A DNA stretch of 64,000 nt, taken from NCBI GenBank assembly GCA_019359595.1, contig JAHHGZ010000014.1, positions 1 through 64,000 of the forward strand. Direction: 5' to 3'. Of the stretch, positions 45,901 through 53,587 are shown piece after piece. Position numbers and translations under genes: made by a program. The notes under the pieces are model-generated. The model had not been told where the DNA came from. It worked only from the letters and a program-made list of their open reading frames with translations, and made no database searches. Position 1 is the stretch's first letter, and the number at the start of each line of letters is the position of its first letter. This DNA is from Cyanomargarita calcarea GSE-NOS-MK-12-04C. Its GTDB lineage: Bacteria > Cyanobacteriota > Cyanobacteriia > Cyanobacteriales > Nostocaceae.

Positions 45901-47553
45901 CTCTATGCTAACTGTGATTTTCTTGTATTTCCTTCACGCTATGAATCTTTTGGGCTAGTACCATTAGAAGCAATGGTTCATAGTAAAGCTGTTATAGGTG
46001 CAAGAGCAGCATCAATTCCAGAAGTAATAGTAGAAGGTGAGTGCGGTCTTCTCTTTGAGCCTGATAACTATCAAGAGTTGGCAGAAAAAATTCTGACTTT
46101 GGTTAACGATGAAAATCTTAGATATCAATTGGCTAAGGGAGCAAAGCAAAGAGTAGAAGTTCTTTCAGCAAGAAATATGGCAAAAGCCAGTGTGAATGTT
46201 TATCACTCTCTGGTTAACGCTGATATCCAGATGCAGGTAGTAGATAGTCAAATTATTCAAAGCTTTCAAAATAATGTTTTGTATACAGAGAAACAAAAAC
46301 ACATTATGCAAGATACTTCTATAACTAATGTTGAAACAAGCAACCAACAACAAAAGCAATCTAGCTTAGATATAAGTAGTGATTTGAATATACGTTACGA
46401 CTGGAACGTGAAAAAACCTCAAATTAAAAGTTGGGGTTGGCTTAACTCGATTTTTAATCGTTTTATAGTTCCTAAAACTGTAAATTTTATTAACTCTGTT
46501 CTTTTTGAATCTATGCAAAGACAGACTTACATCAACGAATTAATTCTCGCTAGTAATAAAGCTTTAGAATCTAGTAATAAAGCTTTAGAATCTAATAATA
46601 AAGCTTTAGAATCTAATAATAAAGCTTTAGAATCTGAGTTAGGGGGGTTAAAGCAAAATATTGCAGACAACAAGATAAATCTCGAACATCTACTTGTAGC
46701 GATCGCAGAAAGCATCAAGGAAAGCATTGTAGATGAAAATAAAGGTTTAGAACATCTCTTAAGCGCACTTCAGCAAAATATCACAGAGATAAATAATAGC
46801 GGGGAATATCGACTAGCTGCACTCCAACAAAGCATTGAAGACGAAAAGAAAAGTTTTGAACATCAGTTAGCTGTTCTCGATCGAAGCATTGAAAATGAGA
46901 AAAAGAGTGCGGCAAATGTGTTGCTTGAACTTAAAAAGCTTTTGTATGAAACGCAAAGTTTAACTCTTATTGAAAATGAGATGACTAGAAGTGAGTTTGC
47001 TTATAGGCTTAAGGTTCAAGCATCTAAGGAACCATTAATTGTTAACCAAGTAAAAATTGAGGCAAATCAGAATAATTTACGGCTTAATCTGGGGTGTGGT
47101 TTTGGAATTATCCCAGACTACATTAATGTTGACCAAAGAGAAATACCTGGAATAGACGTGTTAGCTGATGTTAGCAAATTACCCTTTGAAGAAAGAAGCG
47201 TATCTGAAATATATAACGCTCATGTAATTGAACATTTTACAGAATATGAACTTAAAAATCATATATTACCTTACTGGTATAAACTGTTAAAAAATAGTGG
47301 TAAAATTGTGCTTATTTGCCCTGATGCAAAATCAATGGTACTTGATTATGCAAACGGCAATTTTTCTTGGGAAAACCTAAGAAAGGTCACTTATGGCGCT
47401 CAAGACTATGCGGGGAATTACCATTACAATATGTATAGTCCCGAATCTTTGTGTGAAATCCTGTCAAATTGTGGATTCAAAGATGTGAAAGTAGTGGATA
47501 CAAAGCGTGTTAATGGTCTGTGTTACGAAATGGAAATTCATGCCCTTAAGTAA
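42952..47553 (+). CDS. Giant GT4-GT2-GT4-coiled coil-methyltransferase fusion protein
   Basis: 1533 residues in one uninterrupted frame. (1) GT4 glycosyltransferase, about 1-350: VGRIAPNKRQD near 175 and SEHEGFCVPIVEAF near 262. (2) GT2 glycosyltransferase, about 360-630: VVICTCNRTDYL near 365, FIDDDALPYDNW near 444 (the DxD), and a DYYLDETDLAVRL acceptor region. (3) A second GT4, about 695-1070: SQEFPPNSFGGIG near 702, FVGRLESRKGIDV near 914, RYESFGLVPLEAM near 995. (4) A helical, charged coiled coil, about 1190-1345, opening with four SNKALES heptads. (5) A SAM methyltransferase, about 1375-1533: LNLGCGFGIIPDYINVD and HVIEHF. GAGGTG precedes the ATG. It follows the Wzm/Wzt exporter genes on the same strand. 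I infer a soluble or membrane-associated polymer synthase that also measures and caps its chain; linkage and sugars are unknown. Confidence 0.9.
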   Translation: MSLRYVQVLDALDFGDAVSNQVLRIHQMLAEKGEHSEIYSKYADPRVEKNRKRIADFLMDEDTVILHHYSGYSEIGDKISSLRGYKIIVYHNITPHPFFCKETQLYEFCKKGRHQLQQIISKYNLILGDSPFNCQEAKRFGAKQIQELPIIVPDVFKVALSQNLVKNLRSNIEKVWLFVGRIAPNKRQDILVDIFDRYIKLYPDEKHHMYLVGRYFEDDSYYTKVRSKINELQLNKQVTLVGKVEDEDIAAYYNAADIFLCMSEHEGFCVPIVEAFNNQIPVVAYAGTAVANTMGRGPGSLDSLDVETAVQRIHSVFADKSLKNELISHGIKQANRFTPDVVRQRLYSIIDGISLQNDLKKPLTVSVVICTCNRTDYLQRCLNYLKDQNYPHFEVIVVNGPSTDNTMEILSSRKDIKVAQNPLRNLSVSRNLGIQYSSGDIVAFIDDDALPYDNWLSEIVKRYHEVPQNVVGIGGRTFFANKFIFQFESGICDLFGSATHVSLNDERLNSSCYYKYLMGTNSTFRRDALIAVHGFDEQYDYYLDETDLAVRLQEAGGVLVNANQAYVRHEFAQSHNRLGKYNFNWKVIVKNTAYFGIKNASKIASLPKRILVISKNIFRERCLSFFDAWHQKDLAWQKAIYYSYCTVIGALRGYYDSCFPRRLGKNLNEINSSFLPYLENQENKKMEENISGNNKLHILIISQEFPPNSFGGIGAYNQTLARELIQMGHEVTVISRGSKDCTDVIGPLTHIQVASVEQTDCMPQYPILSKNLAWARKAAQIAQEIHGQRPISVIESALWDFEAIGILMLRPELKVPLIVRLVTPLLLSIKMNGWQMSEDFKLCMHMEKELIRCADSVISISNSIKDSIVSAYGITPDRRWLVQPLGVQPWPSYTNITNYGELPKDLKRGIIQILFVGRLESRKGIDVFLNALKIVMPQESRISVWIAGVDIEGWQEKANHLLGHDLLSRLQFLGMVTEERRELLYANCDFLVFPSRYESFGLVPLEAMVHSKAVIGARAASIPEVIVEGECGLLFEPDNYQELAEKILTLVNDENLRYQLAKGAKQRVEVLSARNMAKASVNVYHSLVNADIQMQVVDSQIIQSFQNNVLYTEKQKHIMQDTSITNVETSNQQQKQSSLDISSDLNIRYDWNVKKPQIKSWGWLNSIFNRFIVPKTVNFINSVLFESMQRQTYINELILASNKALESSNKALESNNKALESNNKALESELGGLKQNIADNKINLEHLLVAIAESIKESIVDENKGLEHLLSALQQNITEINNSGEYRLAALQQSIEDEKKSFEHQLAVLDRSIENEKKSAANVLLELKKLLYETQSLTLIENEMTRSEFAYRLKVQASKEPLIVNQVKIEANQNNLRLNLGCGFGIIPDYINVDQREIPGIDVLADVSKLPFEERSVSEIYNAHVIEHFTEYELKNHILPYWYKLLKNSGKIVLICPDAKSMVLDYANGNFSWENLRKVTYGAQDYAGNYHYNMYSPESLCEILSNCGFKDVKVVDTKRVNGLCYEMEIHALK
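46552..46635 (+). repeat. Four 21-bp in-frame tandem repeats encoding coiled-coil heptads
   Basis: Four consecutive 21-bp units (46552, 46573, 46594, 46615) encode S/N-N-K-A-L-E-S at residues 1201-1228 of the giant fusion protein. Units 1 and 2 are identical, as are 3 and 4, and they differ only in the first two bases of the unit. Copy-number change would lengthen or shorten the coiled coil by exactly one heptad without a frameshift. Confidence 0.95.
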
Positions 47554-47669
47554 CCAATAGCAAATTAACTGTAATATATTAAGATGGTCTAACTTAATTT
47601 TATCGCAATTATAAGCGTCTGCATTTCAGGATTAATTGTGGCTCTAGTCAAATCAAAAAGGAAATTACT

Positions 47670-48440
47670 ATGGATAGTAAAGAAGCAATCATACAAAAAC
47701 TTAATAAAATATCATACTGGTTCCAGTACTTTGAAGTAGCCCCTGGTATTTTCACTCCTGGTGCAAACAATGTCGAATATATCTGTGAGCAGATGCATTT
47801 GCCAAAAGACCTAACTGGAATGTCAGTGCTTGATGTAGGAGCCTATGATGGAGGATTTAGCTTTGAATGCGAACGTAGAGGGGCATCACGGGTTATAGCT
47901 TATGACCTTCCAGATCCTAATTCCACAGGATTTAATGTCGCAAAGGAAATACTAGCTTCTAACGTTGAATATGTACGCGGTAGTGTCTATAAACTTGATC
48001 CAAAGGAAATAGGAACGTTTGATATTGTTCTATTCGCTGGTGTTCTTTACCATCTTCGATATCCCCTACTTGCCTGCGATCGCTTAAGGTCAGTCACTGA
48101 AAAGTTTTGCTTTATCGAAACTCAAGTCATTGACAATTGGTTTGTAACACCTGATGGTGTTGTGCCTCTTTCAAAGGTGGCTCCTAAGTATACATCTTTG
48201 CCTATCTGTCAATTTTATGAGCATGGAGAACTAGGTAACGATACTTCAAACTGGTTTTCTCCTAATATCGCAGCTGTTCTTGCTTGGTTTCGATCGGCAG
48301 GATTTGATATCAAGCATCTAAGTAGTTGGGGAGGTCGCGCAGCGTTTAGTGCAGAAGTACTATCTGGATTACCTCAGTATCAACAAAGTATTTCTTATGA
48401 AGGTATGGTTGCTGGTAACTCTAAACTTTCTGTATTGTAA
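47670..48440 (+). CDS. SAM-dependent methyltransferase (DUF1698/CmoB-like)
   Basis: 256 residues. The class I methyltransferase core has motif I SVLDVGAYDGGFSFE near 52, an acidic loop RVIAYDLPD near 75 and FDIVLFAGVLYHLRYP near 115. FAGVLYHLRYPL resembles the CmoB/TIGR00452 tRNA group, but the size and the setting in a glycan locus favour a small-molecule or sugar methyltransferase. A good ribosome-binding site (AAAAAGGAAAT) precedes ATG 47670. It may supply methyl groups to the polymer made by the preceding gene. Confidence 0.85.
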   Translation: MDSKEAIIQKLNKISYWFQYFEVAPGIFTPGANNVEYICEQMHLPKDLTGMSVLDVGAYDGGFSFECERRGASRVIAYDLPDPNSTGFNVAKEILASNVEYVRGSVYKLDPKEIGTFDIVLFAGVLYHLRYPLLACDRLRSVTEKFCFIETQVIDNWFVTPDGVVPLSKVAPKYTSLPICQFYEHGELGNDTSNWFSPNIAAVLAWFRSAGFDIKHLSSWGGRAAFSAEVLSGLPQYQQSISYEGMVAGNSKLSVL

Positions 48441-48485
48441 AAACTGTTCTTAAAAGCATAGTTATATTTACCTGCTAGCTAAAGT

Positions 48486-48635
48486 AATACCTTCGCCAAA
48501 ATTAGAGGGTTAGGGTTAGACAAAAAAAAACTAAAATCCTCAGACTGCAAGGGTTTCAGACTTTTGAATTGGGCTTGAAGCCTATAGCCCGAAACCCGCA
48601 TTCTGCCGGCATTCTCAAAAATTGGCGAAGGTATT
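48486..48635. mobile_element. Candidate MITE with 14-bp perfect terminal inverted repeats
   Basis: A 150-bp segment starts with AATACCTTCGCCAA (48486-48499) and ends with its exact reverse complement (48622-48635). The inner part contains telomere-like GGTTAGGGTTAG and short complementary stretches (GGGTTTC/GAAACCC). No clear target duplication and no second copy in this window, so the element status is a proposal. Confidence 0.5.
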
Positions 48636-48637
48636 GC

Positions 48638-48748
48638 AAAGGCGACCAAGTTTTTGGTTTAGTACTTTGTTCTAGCACCAACAATAAGAGGGTATTCATC
48701 ACTTCTCAGGTAAGGTTCAAATCGTATCTGGTGTCCTCTTAGATCAAT
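48638..48748 (+). pseudogene. Decayed duplicate fragment of gmd
   Basis: About 110 bp aligning with bases encoding residues about 26-60 of the intact gmd at 48869: GDQVFGLVLCSSTNN against GYQVFGLVRRSSTSN, then after a 1-bp shift GKVQIVSGVLLDQ against GSVQIVSGDLLDQ. Frameshifts and substitutions preclude function. The fragment abuts the MITE-like element and lies 120 bp before the complete gene, pointing to a past duplication or gene replacement. Confidence 0.7.
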
Positions 48749-48868
48749 TTCAGACAAGCCATTCCTTTAAGCTGTCTCATCTATTTGAGCTTTATCGTAG
48801 GAGAGTTATCTTGGTAGTCTGGCAAAAATAAAACTCAGTTACATCTAATCAACCTCATCAAACAGTCA

Positions 48869-49840
48869 ATGACAAAAAAAGCTCTGATCACCGGACTAAC
48901 CGGACAAGACGGCTCTTACCTCGCCGAACTTCTGTTAACCAAAGGCTACCAAGTATTCGGTTTAGTCCGTCGCTCCAGCACCAGCAACCTAGAGCGCATC
49001 CATCACCTCTCAGGAAGCGTTCAAATTGTATCTGGCGACCTTTTGGATCAATCTTCCCTAATGGACGTAGTTACTGAGTGTCAACCTGACGAAATCTATA
49101 ACCTCGCATCCCAAAGCTACATTCCCATCTCTTGGACACAACCAGCCCTCACCGCCGAATACACAGCCCTCGGTGTCTCTCGACTTTTAGAATCTATTCG
49201 GCGCTGCAAAGCTGATGCTCGATTTTACCAAGCCTCCAGTAGTGAAGTCTTTGGTCAACCGGACGAATCGCCCCAAACCGAACGCACCGCATTTCGTCCC
49301 CGCAACCCTTACGGTGTAGCTAAAGCTTACGCCCACTGGATGACGATTAACTACCGCCAACAATACAATCTATACGGTTGTTGCGGCATCACCTACACTC
49401 ACGAATCACCTCGACGCGGTGCAGAATTTGTGTTTCGCAAAATCACACAAACAGCGGCCAAAATAAAACTTGGTCTAGCAAATGAATTAAAATTAGGCAA
49501 CCTTGATGCTCGTCGTGATTGGTGCTATGCGAAAGATGCTGTTTATGCTATGTGGCTGATGTTGCAACAAGACCAACCTGATGACTATATTATTGCTAGC
49601 GGTGAAACCCGCTCTGTTAAAGAACTAGTTGAGTGTGCCTTCAACTCTGTTGGTCTGAATTGGGAAGATTATGTATCAGTTGACCCCGAATTTTACCGTC
49701 CTGATGAACCCGTACAGTTGATTGGTTGCATTGATAAAATTAAGACTCAGTTAGATTGGCAGCCTCAGTATCCTTTTGAGCAATTGGTCGAGTTAATGGT
49801 TGAGTATGACCTTAAACAATTAAGTGCTGATAGAGGCTAA
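48869..49840 (+). CDS. gmd: GDP-mannose 4,6-dehydratase
   Basis: 323-residue short-chain dehydrogenase/reductase that converts GDP-mannose to GDP-4-dehydro-6-deoxymannose, the precursor of GDP-fucose, rhamnose and related sugars. NADP-binding GLTGQDGSYLAELLL is near residue 8; catalytic SSSEVFG near 122 and NPYGVAKAYAHW (Tyr-x-x-x-Lys) near 146; RRDWCYAKDAVYAMW near 210 is the family signature. It is shorter at the C-terminus than some homologues. It presumably supplies a deoxysugar for the polymer of this locus; no fucose synthase or GDP-rhamnose reductase gene is seen in the window. Confidence 0.95.
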   Translation: MTKKALITGLTGQDGSYLAELLLTKGYQVFGLVRRSSTSNLERIHHLSGSVQIVSGDLLDQSSLMDVVTECQPDEIYNLASQSYIPISWTQPALTAEYTALGVSRLLESIRRCKADARFYQASSSEVFGQPDESPQTERTAFRPRNPYGVAKAYAHWMTINYRQQYNLYGCCGITYTHESPRRGAEFVFRKITQTAAKIKLGLANELKLGNLDARRDWCYAKDAVYAMWLMLQQDQPDDYIIASGETRSVKELVECAFNSVGLNWEDYVSVDPEFYRPDEPVQLIGCIDKIKTQLDWQPQYPFEQLVELMVEYDLKQLSADRG

Positions 49841-50000
49841 TATTTTAATTTTAGCTATTACAGCATTTGAAAAATAAACTGTGTAAACATTTTTCACCAA
49901 TAAAATTCTAGGTATTTCTGTAGTTGTTGATTTTTGTTGTGAAATTATTAATGCCTAGATTCATTCTGTAAAGCTCTAATAAAAGTCATGAGGGTATAAA

Positions 50001-51302
50001 ATGCGGATATTTTTAGATTGCACCCATACAGCAAAACATACATATAAGAATACAGGTATTCATCGAGTCGTTCGCGAACTAACATCTGAGTTAGTTAAAC
50101 TCAGTTCGGAATGCTCAGATTTAGAGGTAATACCAGTAATGTTTGATGGTTACTCTATGCGTCGGGTAGTTAATTTACATCAGCAGATTTACACTGGATC
50201 TCTCGAAAAAAAACAATATTTTTATAGCTTATTTAAAATAAATAGAAGATTTTTAAATTTATTAATTAAACTAAAAAATAAATTTATTAATTATATTTCG
50301 ATTGTATACTTGATTGAGAATCTTAATTTGTTTCGAGCAAAAATATATCATTTCAATATTGACTTTGAAGGAATCAAACTCTCCCAAGATGATATTTATA
50401 TAATAGCTGATGCAAACTGGGATTTGCCAAAATCATACTATAGTTTTTTACAAAGTCTTAAAAATCATCAAGTTATTATTGGAGCAATATGCTATGACCT
50501 AATACCAATAAAATTCCCGGAATATTGTTCAAAAAAATTTTCTGAACAATTCATAAATTTCTACAATACTTATTCTGAGTTATTTGACAAAGTTTTATGT
50601 ATATCTCATAATAGTGCGAAAGATTATATTGATGCACAAAATCAAGGCATATTTTCAAAAAACAAAAATTCAATTGTCAGTAGTTTTCGCTTAGGATGTG
50701 ATTTTCCAAATAAAGATTTAATCAATGATGAAGATAACGGTTTTAATAACTATCAGAAAGAAATATTAAGTAAACGATATATATTGATAGTAGGGAGCTT
50801 AACTCCTCATAAAAACATTAAAACTATTATTGCAGCCTTTAATTTACTGCTAGATAAAAATTATGAAGATACACATTTAGTTTTTGCAGGTAATAAAGGT
50901 TGGGATTTGGAAACAGATAGACTAATTGAAACCCATAAAATGTATGAAAAAGTAATACATATCTTCGGTTCAGTCACAGATTCTCAACTCAATATTTTAT
51001 ACAACAACTGTTACTGTTTAGTTCAAGCATCATTGTATGAGGGATTTGGACTACCAGTTGTAGAAGCGTTACAATATGGTAAACCTGTAATTGCAAGTAC
51101 AGGTGGCTCTTTACCTGAAGTAGGAGGTGACTTTTGCATGTATTTTAATCCTACTCAACCAATAGAACTATATCAATCTCTAAAAAAACTACTTGCCTCA
51201 GATATTGAGTACAATCATTTTATAGAACGCATTAGAAATGAATACAAAGCGTTCTCATGGCAAGAGTCAGCAGAACAATTCCTGTCTCGTATTCGTAGTT
51301 AA
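50001..51302 (+). CDS. Glycosyltransferase family 4
   Basis: 433 residues. The N-terminal domain begins FLDCTHTAKHTYKNTGIHRV, the start typical of mannosyltransferase-like GT4 enzymes. The C-terminal nucleotide-sugar domain has ILIVGSLTPHKNIKTII near 255 and SLYEGFGLPVVEALQYGKPV near 340 with SLPEVGGD. AT content is much higher than in the flanking housekeeping genes, suggesting a foreign or recently acquired gene. GAGGG precedes the ATG. The sugar is not predictable. Confidence 0.9.
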   Translation: MRIFLDCTHTAKHTYKNTGIHRVVRELTSELVKLSSECSDLEVIPVMFDGYSMRRVVNLHQQIYTGSLEKKQYFYSLFKINRRFLNLLIKLKNKFINYISIVYLIENLNLFRAKIYHFNIDFEGIKLSQDDIYIIADANWDLPKSYYSFLQSLKNHQVIIGAICYDLIPIKFPEYCSKKFSEQFINFYNTYSELFDKVLCISHNSAKDYIDAQNQGIFSKNKNSIVSSFRLGCDFPNKDLINDEDNGFNNYQKEILSKRYILIVGSLTPHKNIKTIIAAFNLLLDKNYEDTHLVFAGNKGWDLETDRLIETHKMYEKVIHIFGSVTDSQLNILYNNCYCLVQASLYEGFGLPVVEALQYGKPVIASTGGSLPEVGGDFCMYFNPTQPIELYQSLKKLLASDIEYNHFIERIRNEYKAFSWQESAEQFLSRIRS

Positions 51303-51370
51303 ACTTGCTTTATTAGTTGCATTGATAAAATTAATATTTAGCTTGATTAACACCCTTATTAATCTTTTGA

Positions 51371-51980
51371 GTAAATACTCAAATATTGGCAGCCATTGAG
51401 AATTCATCCTGGAAAAACGAAATTCATCACCTTAACTACTTATACCAATTCTGTATGAGGTTGCGCTTTATTCACCCACACCCTAGAAGGGTGCGCGCCA
51501 GGTGCTTCAAGTCGGCGGAGCCGCCCAACGCACTGGCTCGGCTATACGTTGCTTGCTTCCCCGGAGGGGTACATTCGCCTTTGGCGTTCCGCAGGTAGCC
51601 CACCTGCGTGGGCTAATTAGGCGCATCTTCATAAAGAAATGGTATTATCTGATGAATTAGTGGCATTATTTTACTCACGAGCGGACGTTTTTGTTTATCC
51701 TTCTCACTATGAAGGCTTTGGTCTACCAGTATTGGAAGCGATGACCCTCGGCGCTCCTGTTGTCACTTCTAACACTTCCTCAATACCAGAAGTTGCAGGA
51801 GATGCATCCATATTAATTGACCCTAATGACCCTATGCAACTAGCAGAAGGAATCCTCAAAGTAATAAGCGATCGCCAGCTACGTCAGGAGCTAATAAATA
51901 AAGGTAAAGAAAGAGCAAAATTATTTTCTTGGGAAAGAACGGCAAAAGAAACATTAAATGCTTATAGAACCATTTTTTAG
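51371..51980 (+). pseudogene. GT4 glycosyltransferase remnant split by a MITE
   Basis: The frame NSSWKNEIHHLNY runs into a 202-bp element at 51443 and resumes after it as LSDELVALFYSRADVFVYPS, HYEGFGLPVLEAM and IPEVAGDASILIDP to the stop at 51978-51980. Removing the element and one copy of its TTA target duplication restores one frame, so the insertion is certain. Even so, only about the last 135 residues of a GT4 remain; the N-terminal Rossmann domain was lost before or independently of the insertion (an in-frame stop lies at 51368-51370). Non-functional. Confidence 0.85.
51443..51644. mobile_element. MITE family A copy 1, TTA target duplication
   Basis: 202 bp with imperfect inverted ends (TACCAATTCTGTATGAGG left; TACCATTTCTTTATGAAG right, reversed) and TTA on both sides (51440-51442, 51645-51647). 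The interior carries the palindromic CACCCTAGAAGGGTG and a GC-rich part absent from copy 2. The TNA-type duplication points to mobilisation by an IS5/IS1031-like transposase elsewhere in the genome. Confidence 0.85.
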
Positions 51981-52065
51981 CACCCCCCAGCTAGAGACTA
52001 GGAAATGAATGCACTCCTAGCGGGTTTCCGACGAGGAGTGCATTCCGGTAAGTACATCTACGAAA

Positions 52066-52959
52066 TTATCCCTGTTGATTTAACCAAGCAACTAGCTGTG
52101 TGACTTCAGAAAAATCCAACAGCGCATTAGCCAAATTTTCTAATTGTTCAACAGGCAATCCTCTTACTTGCTCGATTAAAGACGAATCAACAGAGCCAAA
52201 ACGACGGGTTATTAGGCGTATAATAAGCAGTCTCTGTCCTTCTAATTGCCCTTCTTGTTTAGCAAGTTCTCGGTCTTGTTGATAAAGCGGTTGTAGTCTC
52301 ATCATTAACTCCCTGTCTTCTTGTTCTTTTTGTTGATTAGCCGCTAAATTTTGCCTCAAGTTATATAGTGATTGTAGCGTCACATCCTTAAAAGGATGGC
52401 TTGCTGGCAGTGCGCTTAACTCCTCAATGGCTTTTTGTTGTACGGAATCTCGTCCAAGAATTCTTAACCAGATTGTTTCCTGAGTTACTGGTAGTTGATG
52501 GATAACTACTATTGCCGTCCGCAACCCCTCTGCCATAAAATATATTCCAGGCAACCAATCCTGCTTTTCAACTGCTCCAAGTAGAGATAGTTTGGGTTTA
52601 AATGCTGTCGGTGTCAGAATCCATAGTTTGGGAATTTCAATTTCTTGTAATTTCCTCTTTTCAGCCTTGGCTTCTCGCTTGAATTTTCCTCTTATTTCTA
52701 GTAACTTTAAAATGCAATCGAGAATTTCATCTGTTGATGCCGGATTGCGGAAGGGTTCAAATATTGCTGAAATTGAAGCGAATCTTCCTAGTAAACCAAG
52801 ATTTTGTAAGTCCGACGTTTGTTCAGATAAAGGAGAAAAGTAAACATCTATTTCTCTAACTTCTCCAGCAACACTACTTGGTGCTTCTACTGTCCCATAG
52901 GACTTTAGTAATTCCTCCAAATAATCCTTGGAGAACTGGTCATATACAAAACGAGTCAT
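52066..52959 (-). CDS. Rpn/PD-(D/E)XK-family transposase-like protein with DUF4351
   Basis: 297 residues. The N-terminal part has VREIDVYFSP near 35, where an Asp-containing strand lies in Rpn-type nucleases, followed by a helical linker with an acidic/Q-rich segment (EQEDRELMMRLQPLYQQDRELAKQEG). A C-terminal DUF4351 (about 240-297; LIIRLITRRFGSVDSSLIEQ, LPVEQLENLANALLDF) closes it. Cyanobacterial genomes contain many copies; some relatives promote recombination, but a function here is unknown. Confidence 0.75.
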   Translation of the reverse strand: MTRFVYDQFSKDYLEELLKSYGTVEAPSSVAGEVREIDVYFSPLSEQTSDLQNLGLLGRFASISAIFEPFRNPASTDEILDCILKLLEIRGKFKREAKAEKRKLQEIEIPKLWILTPTAFKPKLSLLGAVEKQDWLPGIYFMAEGLRTAIVVIHQLPVTQETIWLRILGRDSVQQKAIEELSALPASHPFKDVTLQSLYNLRQNLAANQQKEQEDRELMMRLQPLYQQDRELAKQEGQLEGQRLLIIRLITRRFGSVDSSLIEQVRGLPVEQLENLANALLDFSEVTQLVAWLNQQG

Positions 52960-53324
52960 GAAAGTTGAACGATTTTAAATTTTATTTATATTTTTTATCA
53001 TATCAAAAACAATATTTATTATTGCTAAAATTGGATGAACTATTATTAAATAATATCGAGTTATCCCGAAAAATTTTGAAATAGAAAAGGAATGTATTGT
53101 ACCTAACACAGAACCACTATATTATTTTCTCCATCAGTGATCGCACTTCTAAACCCACCTTATAACTCATAGTTCCAGAATCTTCATTAGAATCTACGCA
53201 GCCAAGACGAAGATGTGGGCATTCTAGACATTGGACACTCCCAACCCCCGATATAGAGCGATCTTGGGTATGACCCCCCAGATAAATATTTTGCGCGTCA
53301 CCATGCTCAAATATGTAATACTAA

Positions 53325-53344
53325 AAGTAAGAACATTCTTACTT
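53325..53344. promoter_or_regulatory. Perfect inverted-repeat operator before the toxin-antitoxin genes
   Basis: AAGTAAGAA and TTCTTACTT are exact inverted repeats separated by CA and end 12 bp before the antitoxin ATG. AbrB/MazE-type antitoxins usually repress their own operon by binding such palindromes, so this is a likely autoregulatory site. The rest of 52960-53324 is gene-free. Confidence 0.65.
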
Positions 53345-53356
53345 GACATCAAAAAT

Positions 53357-53587
53357 ATGAGAATTACATCTAAAGGGCAAGTAACTATTCCCGTAGAAAT
53401 ACGAGAAAAATTAGGACTTATACCTAACACAGAAGTAGAATTTGAAGTCATCGGAGATGCGGTTTACTTAAAAAAAGCCAAAGTGAACCCAACTTTAGGT
53501 AAAAGCTTAGTAGAAATGATGCGTGGTAAAGCAACAGTGAAAATGACTACCGATCAAATAATGGCGCTAACAAGGCAAGACGGATGA
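53357..53587 (+). CDS. AbrB/SpoVT-type antitoxin
   Basis: 76 residues. The swapped-hairpin DNA-binding domain is MRITSKGQVTIPVEIREKLG followed by EVEFEVIGDAVYLKKA, typical of AbrB/MazE/VapB antitoxins; the C-terminal 30 residues would wrap the toxin. ATG 53357 is chosen because it is exactly the family start; the frame is open upstream but that part is not conserved-looking. The gene overlaps the toxin by ATGA, so translation is coupled. Confidence 0.88.
   Translation: MRITSKGQVTIPVEIREKLGLIPNTEVEFEVIGDAVYLKKAKVNPTLGKSLVEMMRGKATVKMTTDQIMALTRQDG

Noticed and set aside
51386-51598. Separate small gene of 70 codons
   Set aside because: Its first part is the 5' piece of the broken glycosyltransferase and the rest is translated MITE sequence.
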